Assembly (NCBI GenBank): GCA_948468495.1
Contig: CAOKJI010000141.1
Coordinates: 1-5,884, forward strand
DNA from: an uncultured Dorea sp.
GTDB taxonomy: Bacteria > Bacillota_A > Clostridia > Lachnospirales > Lachnospiraceae
Reading direction: 5' to 3'
Length of the DNA: 5,884 nucleotides
Under the pieces are notes generated by a model. That model made no database searches. It saw only the letters and a program-made list of their open reading frames with translations, and was not told the origin of the DNA. How positions within the stretch are numbered: position 1 is the first letter of the stretch; every line of letters starts with the position of its first letter. Positions 1-5,769 of the stretch are shown piece by piece. The position numbers were made by a program, and so were the translations under genes.

Positions 1-113
1 GTGCTATATTATCTTATCTATCGTACAGAATCACTGATATGCTCTGTTGCTTTCGAAGTATGATTTTCCTTATGAGCGCATATACTACCTCTATATTCAA
101 GGAGGAACTAATC

Positions 114-272
114 ATGAAAAAATATCTTTGCGAACCATGCGGTTACATCTACGACCCGGAAATCGGCGATTCAGACGGAGGCATTGCGCCCGGAACCGCC
201 TTTGAGGATATCCCGGATGACTGGGTATGCCCAATCTGCGGACTGGGAAAAGAAGTTTTTGTTGAATTGTAA
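114..272 (+). CDS. Rubredoxin
   Basis: Small cytoplasmic one-electron carrier that holds a single iron in four cysteines. In anaerobes, rubredoxins pass electrons to oxygen- and peroxide-scavenging enzymes and other redox partners. The 52-residue product has the two expected knuckles, CEPCG (Cys6, Cys9) and CPICG (Cys39, Cys42), plus the family hallmarks [21 protein letters not shown] and DDWVCP; 52 residues is the normal length for a stand-alone rubredoxin. The start at 114 is chosen because a strong AAGGAGGA Shine-Dalgarno (99-106) lies 7 nt upstream and the protein then begins [10 protein letters not shown] as in its relatives. The frame is open back to an ATG at 39, but that extension is not rubredoxin-like and would bury the Shine-Dalgarno. 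A TATACT at 81-86 could be the -10 box, without a convincing -35. The partner enzyme is not in the window. Confidence 0.97.
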   Translation: MKKYLCEPCGYIYDPEIGDSDGGIAPGTAFEDIPDDWVCPICGLGKEVFVEL

Positions 273-297
273 ATAATGGGCAGCAAATCACTTCTCA

Positions 298-359
298 CTA
301 GAGCGTGTCCCCAAATTGGGACAGCATCTTGCAGAAAGCAATTTGGGGACACGCTCTAG
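298..359. repeat. Perfect long palindrome, MITE-like element or bidirectional terminator
   Basis: Arms 298-318 and 339-359 are perfect reverse complements over 21 bp (left arm begins ctagagcgtgtccccaaatt), separated by a 20-nt loop. A second small hairpin is nested across the left arm: tgtccc (306-311) pairs with gggaca (318-323). Treated as an element starting gagcg (301) and ending cgctc (356), it is 56 bp long with 18-bp terminal inverted repeats and a TA dinucleotide on each side (299-300, 357-358). That would fit a Tc1/mariner-IS630-type MITE, although the TA can equally be read as part of the palindrome. In RNA it would form a very stable stem that could end or protect the rubredoxin transcript, but no clear T-run follows on either strand. 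GTGTCCCC/GGGGAC motifs also recall REP-like repeats linked to RAYT transposases. Confidence 0.7.
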
Positions 360-386
360 CAAATCTTTCATTCTGCCTACATAACA

Positions 387-410
387 AATGCGCAGGCATT
401 CCTGCGCATT
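387..410 (-). terminator. Perfect 10-bp hairpin, candidate terminator of the symporter gene
   Basis: The arms aatgcgcagg (387-396) and cctgcgcatt (401-410) are perfectly complementary around a 4-nt loop (catt). Read on the minus strand, the stem is followed by TTTGTTATG, a weak U-tract, so it best suits the end of the symporter transcript, whose stop codon lies about 120 nt upstream. On the plus strand the stem is followed by CTAGCC, which does not look like a terminator. The hairpin is plain from the sequence; its terminator role is inferred. Confidence 0.5.
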
Positions 411-420
411 CTAGCCGAAG

Positions 421-491
421 TTAGCAATTAATTCACCGGAGTGTTGCTAAGCGTTGCCTGACAAAGAGCCCCCGTTTCCAGCAGGCAGCGC
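421..491. other. Two further stem-loops in the convergent intergenic region
   Basis: The arms ttagcaa (421-427) and ttgctaa (444-450) form a 7-bp stem with a 16-nt loop. Immediately next to it, gcgttgcctg (451-460) pairs with caggcagcgc (482-491) over 10 bp with one G-U pair and a 21-nt loop. The octamer caggcagc (482-489) recurs at 501-508. Neither stem has a T-run, so they are either RNA-stabilising structures at the 3' end of the symporter message or remnants of repeats. No coding frame can be supported here. Confidence 0.4.
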
Positions 492-529
492 CCACCCGTA
501 CAGGCAGCAAATCTTCATCCTTATTTAAC

Positions 530-1906
530 TTACTTCCACACTGTATCTTTCACGCCAATATTCTCACCTTTAAATACCGGCCTCTTCCCATTCTTCCTCT
601 GAATCTCATAATCCTTCAGCGCCTTCATAGCGATTCCGCCCAGAAGGAAAATTGCAATAATATTCACAATCGCCATAGCTCCCATGGTAATATCCGCAAG
701 ATTCCACACCAGTCCAAAATCTGCCTGTGCGCCAAGAAATACCGCAGCGCAGCAGGTTACCCGAAAAACATTCAGCAGTAACTTATTATCCTTAATAAAC
801 AGAATATTTGACTCTGCATAATAGTAATTTCCAATCAAACTGCTGAACGCAAAGGCAAAGATAGAAAATGTAATAAAATGGATTCCCCAACTTCCTACAT
901 TTGCCTGAATGGCCGCCTGCACATACGGAATCCCGTCCAGTACGCCGCTCTCTCCCTGAACGCCGGATACCAGAAGCATCATAGCCGTACTGGAGCAGAT
1001 TAACAGCGTGTCTATAAATACTGAGATAACCTGCACTAACCCTTGTGTCACCGGATGTTCCACGTCCGCGGAAGCAGACGCATTGGGCGCGCTTCCCATA
1101 CCGGCTTCATTAGAGAACAACCCGCGCTTAATACCAATCACCACAGCGCTGCCCGCCATACCTCCCGCCATCGCCTGGAAGTTAAATGCATTCTCAAATA
1201 TCACACCAAAGACTCCCGGCAGCTCTGTAATATGCGTAATCATCGTTATCAAACCAATGAGAATGTAGAAACAAGCCATAATCGGAACAATCACAGAGGT
1301 AATAAATCCAATTCTGTGAACGCCTCCCCAAATCACCAGTCCCGTAAGCACTGCCAGAACCAGTCCAACTATCATTGGAATCTTCGTCTCTGAATAGTTG
1401 GAAATGTAGTATGCCAGAGAGGAAGACATATTGTATGACTGCAAACCGTTAAATCCATAAGCAAAGCAAATAATCAGCAATACAGAAAACAACACTCCCA
1501 TCCATCTCTTTCCCAGCGCTCTCTCCATATAATAGGAAGGACCTCCCCGGAATACCCCGTCCCTTTTAACCTTGTAAATCTGGGCCAGCGTACTCTCTAC
1601 AAACGCCGACGCACCTCCAATCACCGCCATCAACCACATCCAGAATACTGCTCCCGGTCCTCCGGCAGCGATTGCAGTAGCAATACCAGCAATATTACCA
1701 GTTCCCACCCTTGACGCAGTGGAAATCATAAGGGCCTGAAAGGACGATACCTTCTTCTGGCCGTCCTTTTCCTCCTCTTCTGATTGTCGCCGCTTCGGCG
1801 GCATTTTCCTTTTATTCACATAACCCACTATAGCATAAAACAGCCAAAAAGAAAACTCTCCTTGACATTTATCAAGTGACTTGTTAAGATAATTGTTACT
1901 ATTCAC
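530..1906 (-). CDS. AGCS-family sodium:alanine/glycine symporter with atypical N-terminus
   Basis: Inner-membrane symporter that imports alanine, glycine or related amino acids with sodium (PF01235 family). Visible family signatures are SSFQALM (54-60), SRVGTGNIAGIATAI (65-79), GGPGAVFWMW (82-91), FRGGPSYYMERALGK (119-133), and the highly conserved KRGLFSNEAGMGSAPNAS (260-277) followed by DVEHPVTQG. About nine hydrophobic segments are seen. The oddity is at the front. Relatives carry a full first membrane helix and a basic RF(I/V)Q-type stretch before SSFQA; here residues 1-53 hold only a 13-residue hydrophobic patch (FSFWLFYAIVGYV) and a charged linker. The start is the most upstream in-frame candidate, a GTG at 1906 with no Shine-Dalgarno; GTG codons 27 and 30 and ATG codon 35 are alternatives. 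A good AAGGAGAG (1856-1863) sits inside the frame without a well-spaced in-frame start. The rest of the frame is intact. Family assignment is secure; start and activity are not. Confidence 0.88.
   Translation of the reverse strand: MNSNNYLNKSLDKCQGEFSFWLFYAIVGYVNKRKMPPKRRQSEEEEKDGQKKVSSFQALMISTASRVGTGNIAGIATAIAAGGPGAVFWMWLMAVIGGASAFVESTLAQIYKVKRDGVFRGGPSYYMERALGKRWMGVLFSVLLIICFAYGFNGLQSYNMSSSLAYYISNYSETKIPMIVGLVLAVLTGLVIWGGVHRIGFITSVIVPIMACFYILIGLITMITHITELPGVFGVIFENAFNFQAMAGGMAGSAVVIGIKRGLFSNEAGMGSAPNASASADVEHPVTQGLVQVISVFIDTLLICSSTAMMLLVSGVQGESGVLDGIPYVQAAIQANVGSWGIHFITFSIFAFAFSSLIGNYYYAESNILFIKDNKLLLNVFRVTCCAAVFLGAQADFGLVWNLADITMGAMAIVNIIAIFLLGGIAMKALKDYEIQRKNGKRPVFKGENIGVKDTVWK
1862..1890 (+). 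promoter_or_regulatory. Predicted sigma-A promoter for the metal-transporter gene
   Basis: A perfect -35 TTGACA (1862-1867) is followed after exactly 17 nt by TAAGAT (1885-1890, 5 of 6 matches to TATAAT). Transcription would start near 1897 and give a leader of about 112 nt before the ATG at 2009. The promoter lies inside the 5' part of the symporter frame on the opposite strand, so that frame's first 15 or so codons double as promoter DNA. This supports the symporter's real start being further downstream, or its 5' end having been remodelled. Confidence 0.65.
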
Positions 1907-1931
1907 AGGGCGTTTAGTTAACAGCGGATTG

Positions 1932-1987
1932 AATCAGGATACACTCCGCGTCCTCCAGGCGGCGTGTGAACTGTATGAAATCTGATT
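1932..1987. promoter_or_regulatory. Foldable leader between the divergent genes
   Basis: The stretch can fold in nested fashion. Outer stem: aatcag (1932-1937) with ctgatt (1982-1987). Middle stem: atac (1939-1942) with gtat (1973-1976). Inner hairpin: acactccgc (1941-1949) with gcggcgtgt (1959-1967), 8 of 9 bp. The middle and inner stems share bases 1941-1942, so two alternative folds are possible. On the plus strand it lies in the predicted leader of the metal-transporter gene and could be a cis-regulatory RNA. As DNA it is a dyad between the two divergent promoters and could be an operator. I do not recognise a known riboswitch. Confidence 0.35.
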
Positions 1988-2013
1988 ATAACACAGAGGC
2001 AGATAACTATGAA
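1985..2013 (-). promoter_or_regulatory. Predicted minus-strand promoter for the symporter gene
   Basis: On the minus strand a perfect TATAAT -10 box (1985-1990) is preceded, after 17 nt, by TTCATA (2008-2013, 4 of 6 matches to TTGACA). Transcription would start near 1978, giving a leader of about 70 nt before the GTG at 1906. The -35 box covers the start codon of the divergent transporter gene, so the two promoters face away from each other with overlapping transcribed regions, and one could interfere with the other. Confidence 0.45.
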
Positions 2014-2857
2014 TATATTCTCAGACCTGCTGTTAGATACTGTTCTGGACAGCATCCGTATGCTTCCTTTCCTATTCGCCGCATTCCTCCTGATGGAAGC
2101 GCTGGAACACTACTCCACAGCATGGATTAATAAAACATTAACTACGCTAAAGAAAACCGGCCCTATCGCCGGAGCTCTCTTGGGCTGCATACCCCAGTGC
2201 GGATTCTCTGTCATGGCCGCGAATCTCTATTCCGGCGGCGTAATTTCCACCGGAACTCTGCTGGCAGTGTTCTTATCGACTTCAGATGAGGCCGTTATTA
2301 TCCTGATGGGTCATCCCGGCAGTGCAGACGCTATCTGGCGTCTGCTGGCAGTGAAGTTCCTGATTGCACTGGCGGCAGGCTTCCTGACAGACCTGATACT
2401 TGCCGGAAAATTCCCCGACACGAAGCATATCGAAGATTTGTGCCACGACTGCGGATGCCACAGCCATCATGGCATTCTAAAACCGGCTCTCAACCACACC
2501 TTCCGGCTGTTCGGATATCTCTTTGTATTTTCCGGAATTTTAAATCTCCTGATTACGCTGGCCGGAATGGACGCCATTTCCACCTTCCTGTTAAATGGCA
2601 GTATCCTGCAGCCTTTCTTAACTGCAATCATCGGCTTTATTCCAAATTGCGCCGCTTCTGTCCTGCTGACAGAGCTGTATTTAAACAACGCTATATCCTT
2701 TGCCGCAGTCATCTCCGGTCTGTGTACCAACGCCGGTATGGGACTGATTGTCCTGTTCCGGGTTAATCGGAATCGCCGGGAGAATCTCTCCATCGCAGGA
2801 CTTTTGTATCTCACTGCCGCCGCTGCCGGACTAATCCTCTCTAGTTACTTTCATTAA
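2009..2857 (+). CDS. Putative heavy-metal/manganese exporter, ArsP_2 (DUF2899)-like
   Basis: A 282-residue integral membrane protein that I match to the ArsP_2/DUF2899 group, annotated as putative heavy-metal or manganese transporters. About eight or nine hydrophobic segments are visible. The protein is two related halves: GALLGCIPQCGFSVMAANLY (55-74) matches TAIIGFIPNCAASVLLTELY (205-224), and each is followed by a substrate-site-like turn, STSDE (90-94) in the first half and CTNAG (239-243) in the second. The IPxC cysteines are Cys64 and Cys214; the first half has an extra Cys60. Between the halves lies a Cys/His-rich loop, CHDCGCHSHH (145-154), well suited to bind a soft or transition metal on one face of the membrane. 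The start is an ATG 9 nt after AGAGG (1995-1999). It stands alone on its strand with its own predicted promoter. Which metal it moves, and the direction, cannot be read from the sequence. Confidence 0.85.
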   Translation: MNIFSDLLLDTVLDSIRMLPFLFAAFLLMEALEHYSTAWINKTLTTLKKTGPIAGALLGCIPQCGFSVMAANLYSGGVISTGTLLAVFLSTSDEAVIILMGHPGSADAIWRLLAVKFLIALAAGFLTDLILAGKFPDTKHIEDLCHDCGCHSHHGILKPALNHTFRLFGYLFVFSGILNLLITLAGMDAISTFLLNGSILQPFLTAIIGFIPNCAASVLLTELYLNNAISFAAVISGLCTNAGMGLIVLFRVNRNRRENLSIAGLLYLTAAAAGLILSSYFH

Positions 2858-4352
2858 GCCCTCTGTCCAGATGATTTTCAATCTCGTCAAGCTGTTTTAA
2901 TATGGCTTCCTGTCTTTCGTCAAACAGGAGGCCTTTATTATATTTATAATACCTGTCGCATTCATTTTCCCTTAAAAACCAAATGCTGTAATGCCCAGAG
3001 CCAAGCTCTGTCACAAAAGACACCATTTCCTGACTGTCTCCAAATGCCGCTTCCATAAAATCAAATCCATATTCCAGCCCTTGTGCCGCCCGGTTCACAC
3101 ATGCCTCTCTTCCGGAAACTTCCTTCTGAAATTCTTTCCGCACCCTTTCAAATGCCGCGTCCTTCTCCAAATATTCCTTCTGATTCAGAAGCCGGTAACG
3201 CTCCAGCATATCAATCGCTCTGCGCCAAATCTGATTCTCCAGCCGGGACAGCAGCTCTCCCTTTCTAAGATTCTCATAATCTCCTTGTGCCTGTGCAATA
3301 ACGGTATCAAGATTTTGACAGGCTTTATACTGTTTCAGATACTCAAACAGTCTGGTAACATATGCATCCTCCTTATATGCCTCCCTAAACAGCTCGTTCA
3401 ACTTGCCAGTAAGCATTCCCACAATGCTCAGTCTCTCGTCAAAGGAAGCGAATTTCACACGCTCTACAGCCGTTTTTGTGTATATCCCTTCCACAATCCC
3501 CTCAAGCCCGTAATCCTTCTTGTACTTGTCATAAAGCTCCAGATAATTTGCGAAATCCTTCGCGATTTTCCAGTGCTGGATATACTGGTGTACAACCTCC
3601 CTGTCCACGCTCTTTCCGATTCGCTCACAGGCATAGAGAAACTGCGACAAATCTTCCCAGCCTCTCGCCGTCACAAACATTTTACCATCTACAGTAGTCT
3701 CCATCCGGTAGAAATACTCCTTCCGCAATTCCAGATAAGAAAGAATCGCCGGGTGGATTCCTGCCTGATACGCATACTCCCGCCATACCCCATAATCGGC
3801 GTCTACCTCTATCATCTTAATCCTATCCAGAGTCACCGTATCAAATTCCCGCACCGACTTATTATACTCCGGCGGATTACCCGCCGCCACAATCAGCCAT
3901 CCCTCCGGCACCTTCTGATTGCCAAAGGTCTTACACTGAAGGAACTGTAGCATAGCAGGAGCCAAAGTCTCCGATACACAGTTAATTTCATCAATAAAAA
4001 GAATCCCTTCAGAAAGCCCGGTCCGCTCCATTTTCTCATAAACAGAAGCGATAATCTCGCTCATGGTATATTCGGTTACCGAAAATGTCTCTCCGCCGAA
4101 TTGCTTCTCCCGGATAAAGGGCAGCCCCACCGCGCTCTGTCTGGTATGATGGGTAATGGTATAAGCCACCAGCCCGATTCTGCATTCCCTTGCAATCTGC
4201 TCCATAATCTGGGTCTTTCCAATCCCCGGAGGCCCCATAAGGAGAATCGGCCGCTGACGAATAGACGGAATCAGATACTCTCCGTCTTCGTCCCGAATCA
4301 GATATGCCTTCACCGCATCCATAATCTCCTGTTTTGCACGTTTAATATCCAT
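2841..4352 (-). CDS. MoxR-like AAA+ ATPase with long C-terminal region
   Basis: Cytoplasmic ATPase that presumably remodels a protein target together with the VWA protein encoded just upstream. The AAA+ core is complete: Walker A GPPGIGKT (40-47), the MoxR-typical THHTRQSAVGLPFI (67-80), Walker B ILFIDEIN (117-124, Asp121/Glu122), sensor-1 AAGNPPEYN (156-164), TLDRI with the likely arginine finger Arg177, and TARGWEDLS (228-236) with a sensor-2-like Arg230. Ordinary MoxR proteins are a little over 300 residues. This one has 503, the last 260 or so being mostly charged, probably helical sequence that I do not recognise. The start is clear: AGGAGG (4358-4363) lies 5 nt before the ATG. It is 70 nt downstream of the VWA gene on the same strand, with no terminator between them, so an operon is likely. 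Its TAG stop lies 17 bp inside the 3' end of the oppositely oriented transporter gene. Confidence 0.93.
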   Translation of the reverse strand: MDIKRAKQEIMDAVKAYLIRDEDGEYLIPSIRQRPILLMGPPGIGKTQIMEQIARECRIGLVAYTITHHTRQSAVGLPFIREKQFGGETFSVTEYTMSEIIASVYEKMERTGLSEGILFIDEINCVSETLAPAMLQFLQCKTFGNQKVPEGWLIVAAGNPPEYNKSVREFDTVTLDRIKMIEVDADYGVWREYAYQAGIHPAILSYLELRKEYFYRMETTVDGKMFVTARGWEDLSQFLYACERIGKSVDREVVHQYIQHWKIAKDFANYLELYDKYKKDYGLEGIVEGIYTKTAVERVKFASFDERLSIVGMLTGKLNELFREAYKEDAYVTRLFEYLKQYKACQNLDTVIAQAQGDYENLRKGELLSRLENQIWRRAIDMLERYRLLNQKEYLEKDAAFERVRKEFQKEVSGREACVNRAAQGLEYGFDFMEAAFGDSQEMVSFVTELGSGHYSIWFLRENECDRYYKYNKGLLFDERQEAILKQLDEIENHLDRGLNESN

Positions 4353-4422
4353 ATTCGCCTCCTAATTTATTCCATAACACTGTTTGCGCAGCACACAACG
4401 CAAGGTTGTACCAGCCTCTCTG
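4353..4422 (-). promoter_or_regulatory. Operon spacer with ribosome binding site of the ATPase gene
   Basis: The 70-nt spacer between the VWA and ATPase genes carries a consensus AGGAGG at 4358-4363, 5 nt from the ATPase start. A short stem, ttgcg (4384-4388) with cgcaa (4399-4403), is too weak for a terminator. I see no convincing promoter, so the ATPase is probably read from upstream of the VWA gene. Confidence 0.6.
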
Positions 4423-5769
4423 TTACAGTCTGTATCCCAGAGCCTGTTCTTCCTCATCCAGTACCAGTTTCATCGCCCACGCCGGAACATTCACATCCTC
4501 ATAATCTTCCTTTACAAATACAAACGCCGTCTGAAAGAGCGGCTTTCTCACCGGGTAGATTCCCTGTCCGTCCGTAAAATAAATCAAACCCTTCAGACTG
4601 CCAATCTCTCCCTTTTTTATCAATTCCTCCACATATGAAAAGGCCGGCCGGAAATCTGTTCCGCCTTCGCCTTTCAGCGTCAAGTCTTCCATATATGCCT
4701 TCAAATCTTCCCCGCAGGTAATCTTCCTGTCTTCCTTTACAGTTTCATCGCACTGAATAATATGAATATTGACCTTTCTGAAAAAACTGTTATTCTCACT
4801 GAGTACCGAATACGTCTCTTCCAGAAACCGTTTCACCAATTCCCCGGAGCAGGACATAGAAGTGTCAATCACAATAACAAATTCCTCTATCTTCTGCTCT
4901 TCTTTCCACTCCTGCGGTTCAATCAGCGGCATATTTCCGTATAGCCTTAACCCATAGCTATAAAATCCAAAATCAAAACTATCCTCATCAATACGTATTT
5001 CTTCCTTAAGGATTGAAAATTTCCGGAGAAACTGCCGGTAATCGCACCGCTCTTTATTCTCTACCCTGATTTGCTTCAAGATATCGCCGGAATCCGACGC
5101 GCTTTCTTTGGAAAATGTCTCCAGACTTGTCTCAATCTGTTCTGCCTGATTCTTCCACTGATTCTCGATTTCATTCTTCTGATTCTCCTCGTCATCCTCC
5201 GGCCAGAGTCTGTGGTCGTCCACATTAAATTCTTCTGAAAGCATCATAAGCCTTTTTGCTGGAAGCTCCCACTTTGTAAGCGCCGTATAAATCTTCTCCG
5301 CCGTAAATACCTGCATCTCTTTTTCCAGCTTTCTGTAGATATCCTGCCTGACCCAGCTTTCGGCCCTCTTCACCACCCGGCAGTTCAGACTGTCAATCAC
5401 AGACTCCACAGCAATATTGCAGGACAAATCCCACAGCCTCTTCTCCCTTCCATTCCGCCGGATGATATGCCGGAAAATACAGTGCAGCACCGTATGAAGG
5501 TAAAGCCTGTTTACCATGATTCGCTCCGTCCGGTACCACCCTCCCAGAGTCTTCGGCTGGTAATGCATCCCGAATCCATCCGTTCCTATCTGGCAGATAT
5601 CTGGATTCATCACATAGACAAATGAAGATAAGGCCACATCCAGAAAGCGCATTTTCAGATATAATTCATTTCTTGTATGAATCAGAATTGACTTGCAGAC
5701 CCGCTCTAAATTCTCTGCTGTGCTCATGCCTGCCCGCTCTGGCCTCTTGAAACCATCCGTCTCTTCCAT
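4423..5769 (-). CDS. VWA-like protein with degenerate metallopeptidase domain (DUF2201/COG3864 type)
   Basis: Partner protein of the MoxR-like ATPase. The C-terminal VWA domain (about 295-435) has a complete MIDAS metal site: DTSMS (302-306), GGTDFRP (369-375, Thr371) and FTDGQG (398-403, Asp400), so it should bind a divalent metal and a protein ligand. The N-terminal region (about 15-180) resembles the putative metallopeptidase domain of DUF2201 proteins: HTVLHCIFRH (92-101) then RLWDLSCNIAVES (111-123). The usual HExxH motif reads HTVLH, so the catalytic glutamate is replaced by Thr93, which argues against peptidase activity while leaving metal ligands. A linker of roughly 180-225 is rich in Glu, Asp, Asn and Gln. 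The length of 448 is usual for the family. The start is an ATG 6 nt after AAGGGAG (5776-5782); Met15 lacks a Shine-Dalgarno. It is the promoter-proximal gene of the pair. Confidence 0.9.
   Translation of the reverse strand: MEETDGFKRPERAGMSTAENLERVCKSILIHTRNELYLKMRFLDVALSSFVYVMNPDICQIGTDGFGMHYQPKTLGGWYRTERIMVNRLYLHTVLHCIFRHIIRRNGREKRLWDLSCNIAVESVIDSLNCRVVKRAESWVRQDIYRKLEKEMQVFTAEKIYTALTKWELPAKRLMMLSEEFNVDDHRLWPEDDEENQKNEIENQWKNQAEQIETSLETFSKESASDSGDILKQIRVENKERCDYRQFLRKFSILKEEIRIDEDSFDFGFYSYGLRLYGNMPLIEPQEWKEEQKIEEFVIVIDTSMSCSGELVKRFLEETYSVLSENNSFFRKVNIHIIQCDETVKEDRKITCGEDLKAYMEDLTLKGEGGTDFRPAFSYVEELIKKGEIGSLKGLIYFTDGQGIYPVRKPLFQTAFVFVKEDYEDVNVPAWAMKLVLDEEEQALGYRL

Larger units (their letters stand above)
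279..513. repeat. 11-bp direct repeat at the two ends of the intergenic stretch
   Basis: The sequence ggcagcaaatc occurs at 279-289 and again at 503-513, in the same orientation, and its core agcaaatc occurs a third time at 358-365, immediately after the large palindrome. The outer copies nearly coincide with the limits of the gene-free region between rubredoxin and the symporter. They could be the footprint of an insertion, of slippage or of nested element duplication, or chance. No transposase is present. Confidence 0.4.

Noticed and set aside
1..63. Open frame from the window edge to a TGA at 61-63 on the plus strand, possible tail of an upstream gene
   Set aside because: Only 20 codons, with no recognisable sequence; other frames are equally open.
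39..113. N-terminal extension of the rubredoxin frame from an ATG at 39
   Set aside because: It would place the strong Shine-Dalgarno inside the coding sequence, and the 25 extra residues do not resemble rubredoxin.
149..352. Minus-strand open frame opposite rubredoxin
   Set aside because: Shadow of a certain gene that runs on into the palindrome; no ribosome binding site or recognisable sequence.
1008..1393. Plus-strand open frames opposite the symporter
   Set aside because: They lie fully within a conserved membrane-protein gene and have shadow-like composition.
1921..1982. Plus-strand frame reading DTLRVLQAACELYEI before a TGA, possible gene remnant
   Set aside because: About 30 codons between stops, no start with ribosome binding site, no family recognised; the helical look is probably chance.
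1897..2008. yybP-ykoY manganese riboswitch before the metal transporter
   Set aside because: Considered because of the gene's likely role, but I cannot find the conserved loops of that family in the leader.
2991..3950. Plus-strand open frame of 319 codons opposite the ATPase gene
   Set aside because: Long, but entirely antisense to a gene with intact AAA+ motifs; the translation is rich in Pro, His, Leu and Ser without any domain.
4101..4577. Plus-strand open frame spanning the ATPase start and the VWA end
   Set aside because: Crosses two real gene ends on the other strand and shows no domain or ribosome binding site.
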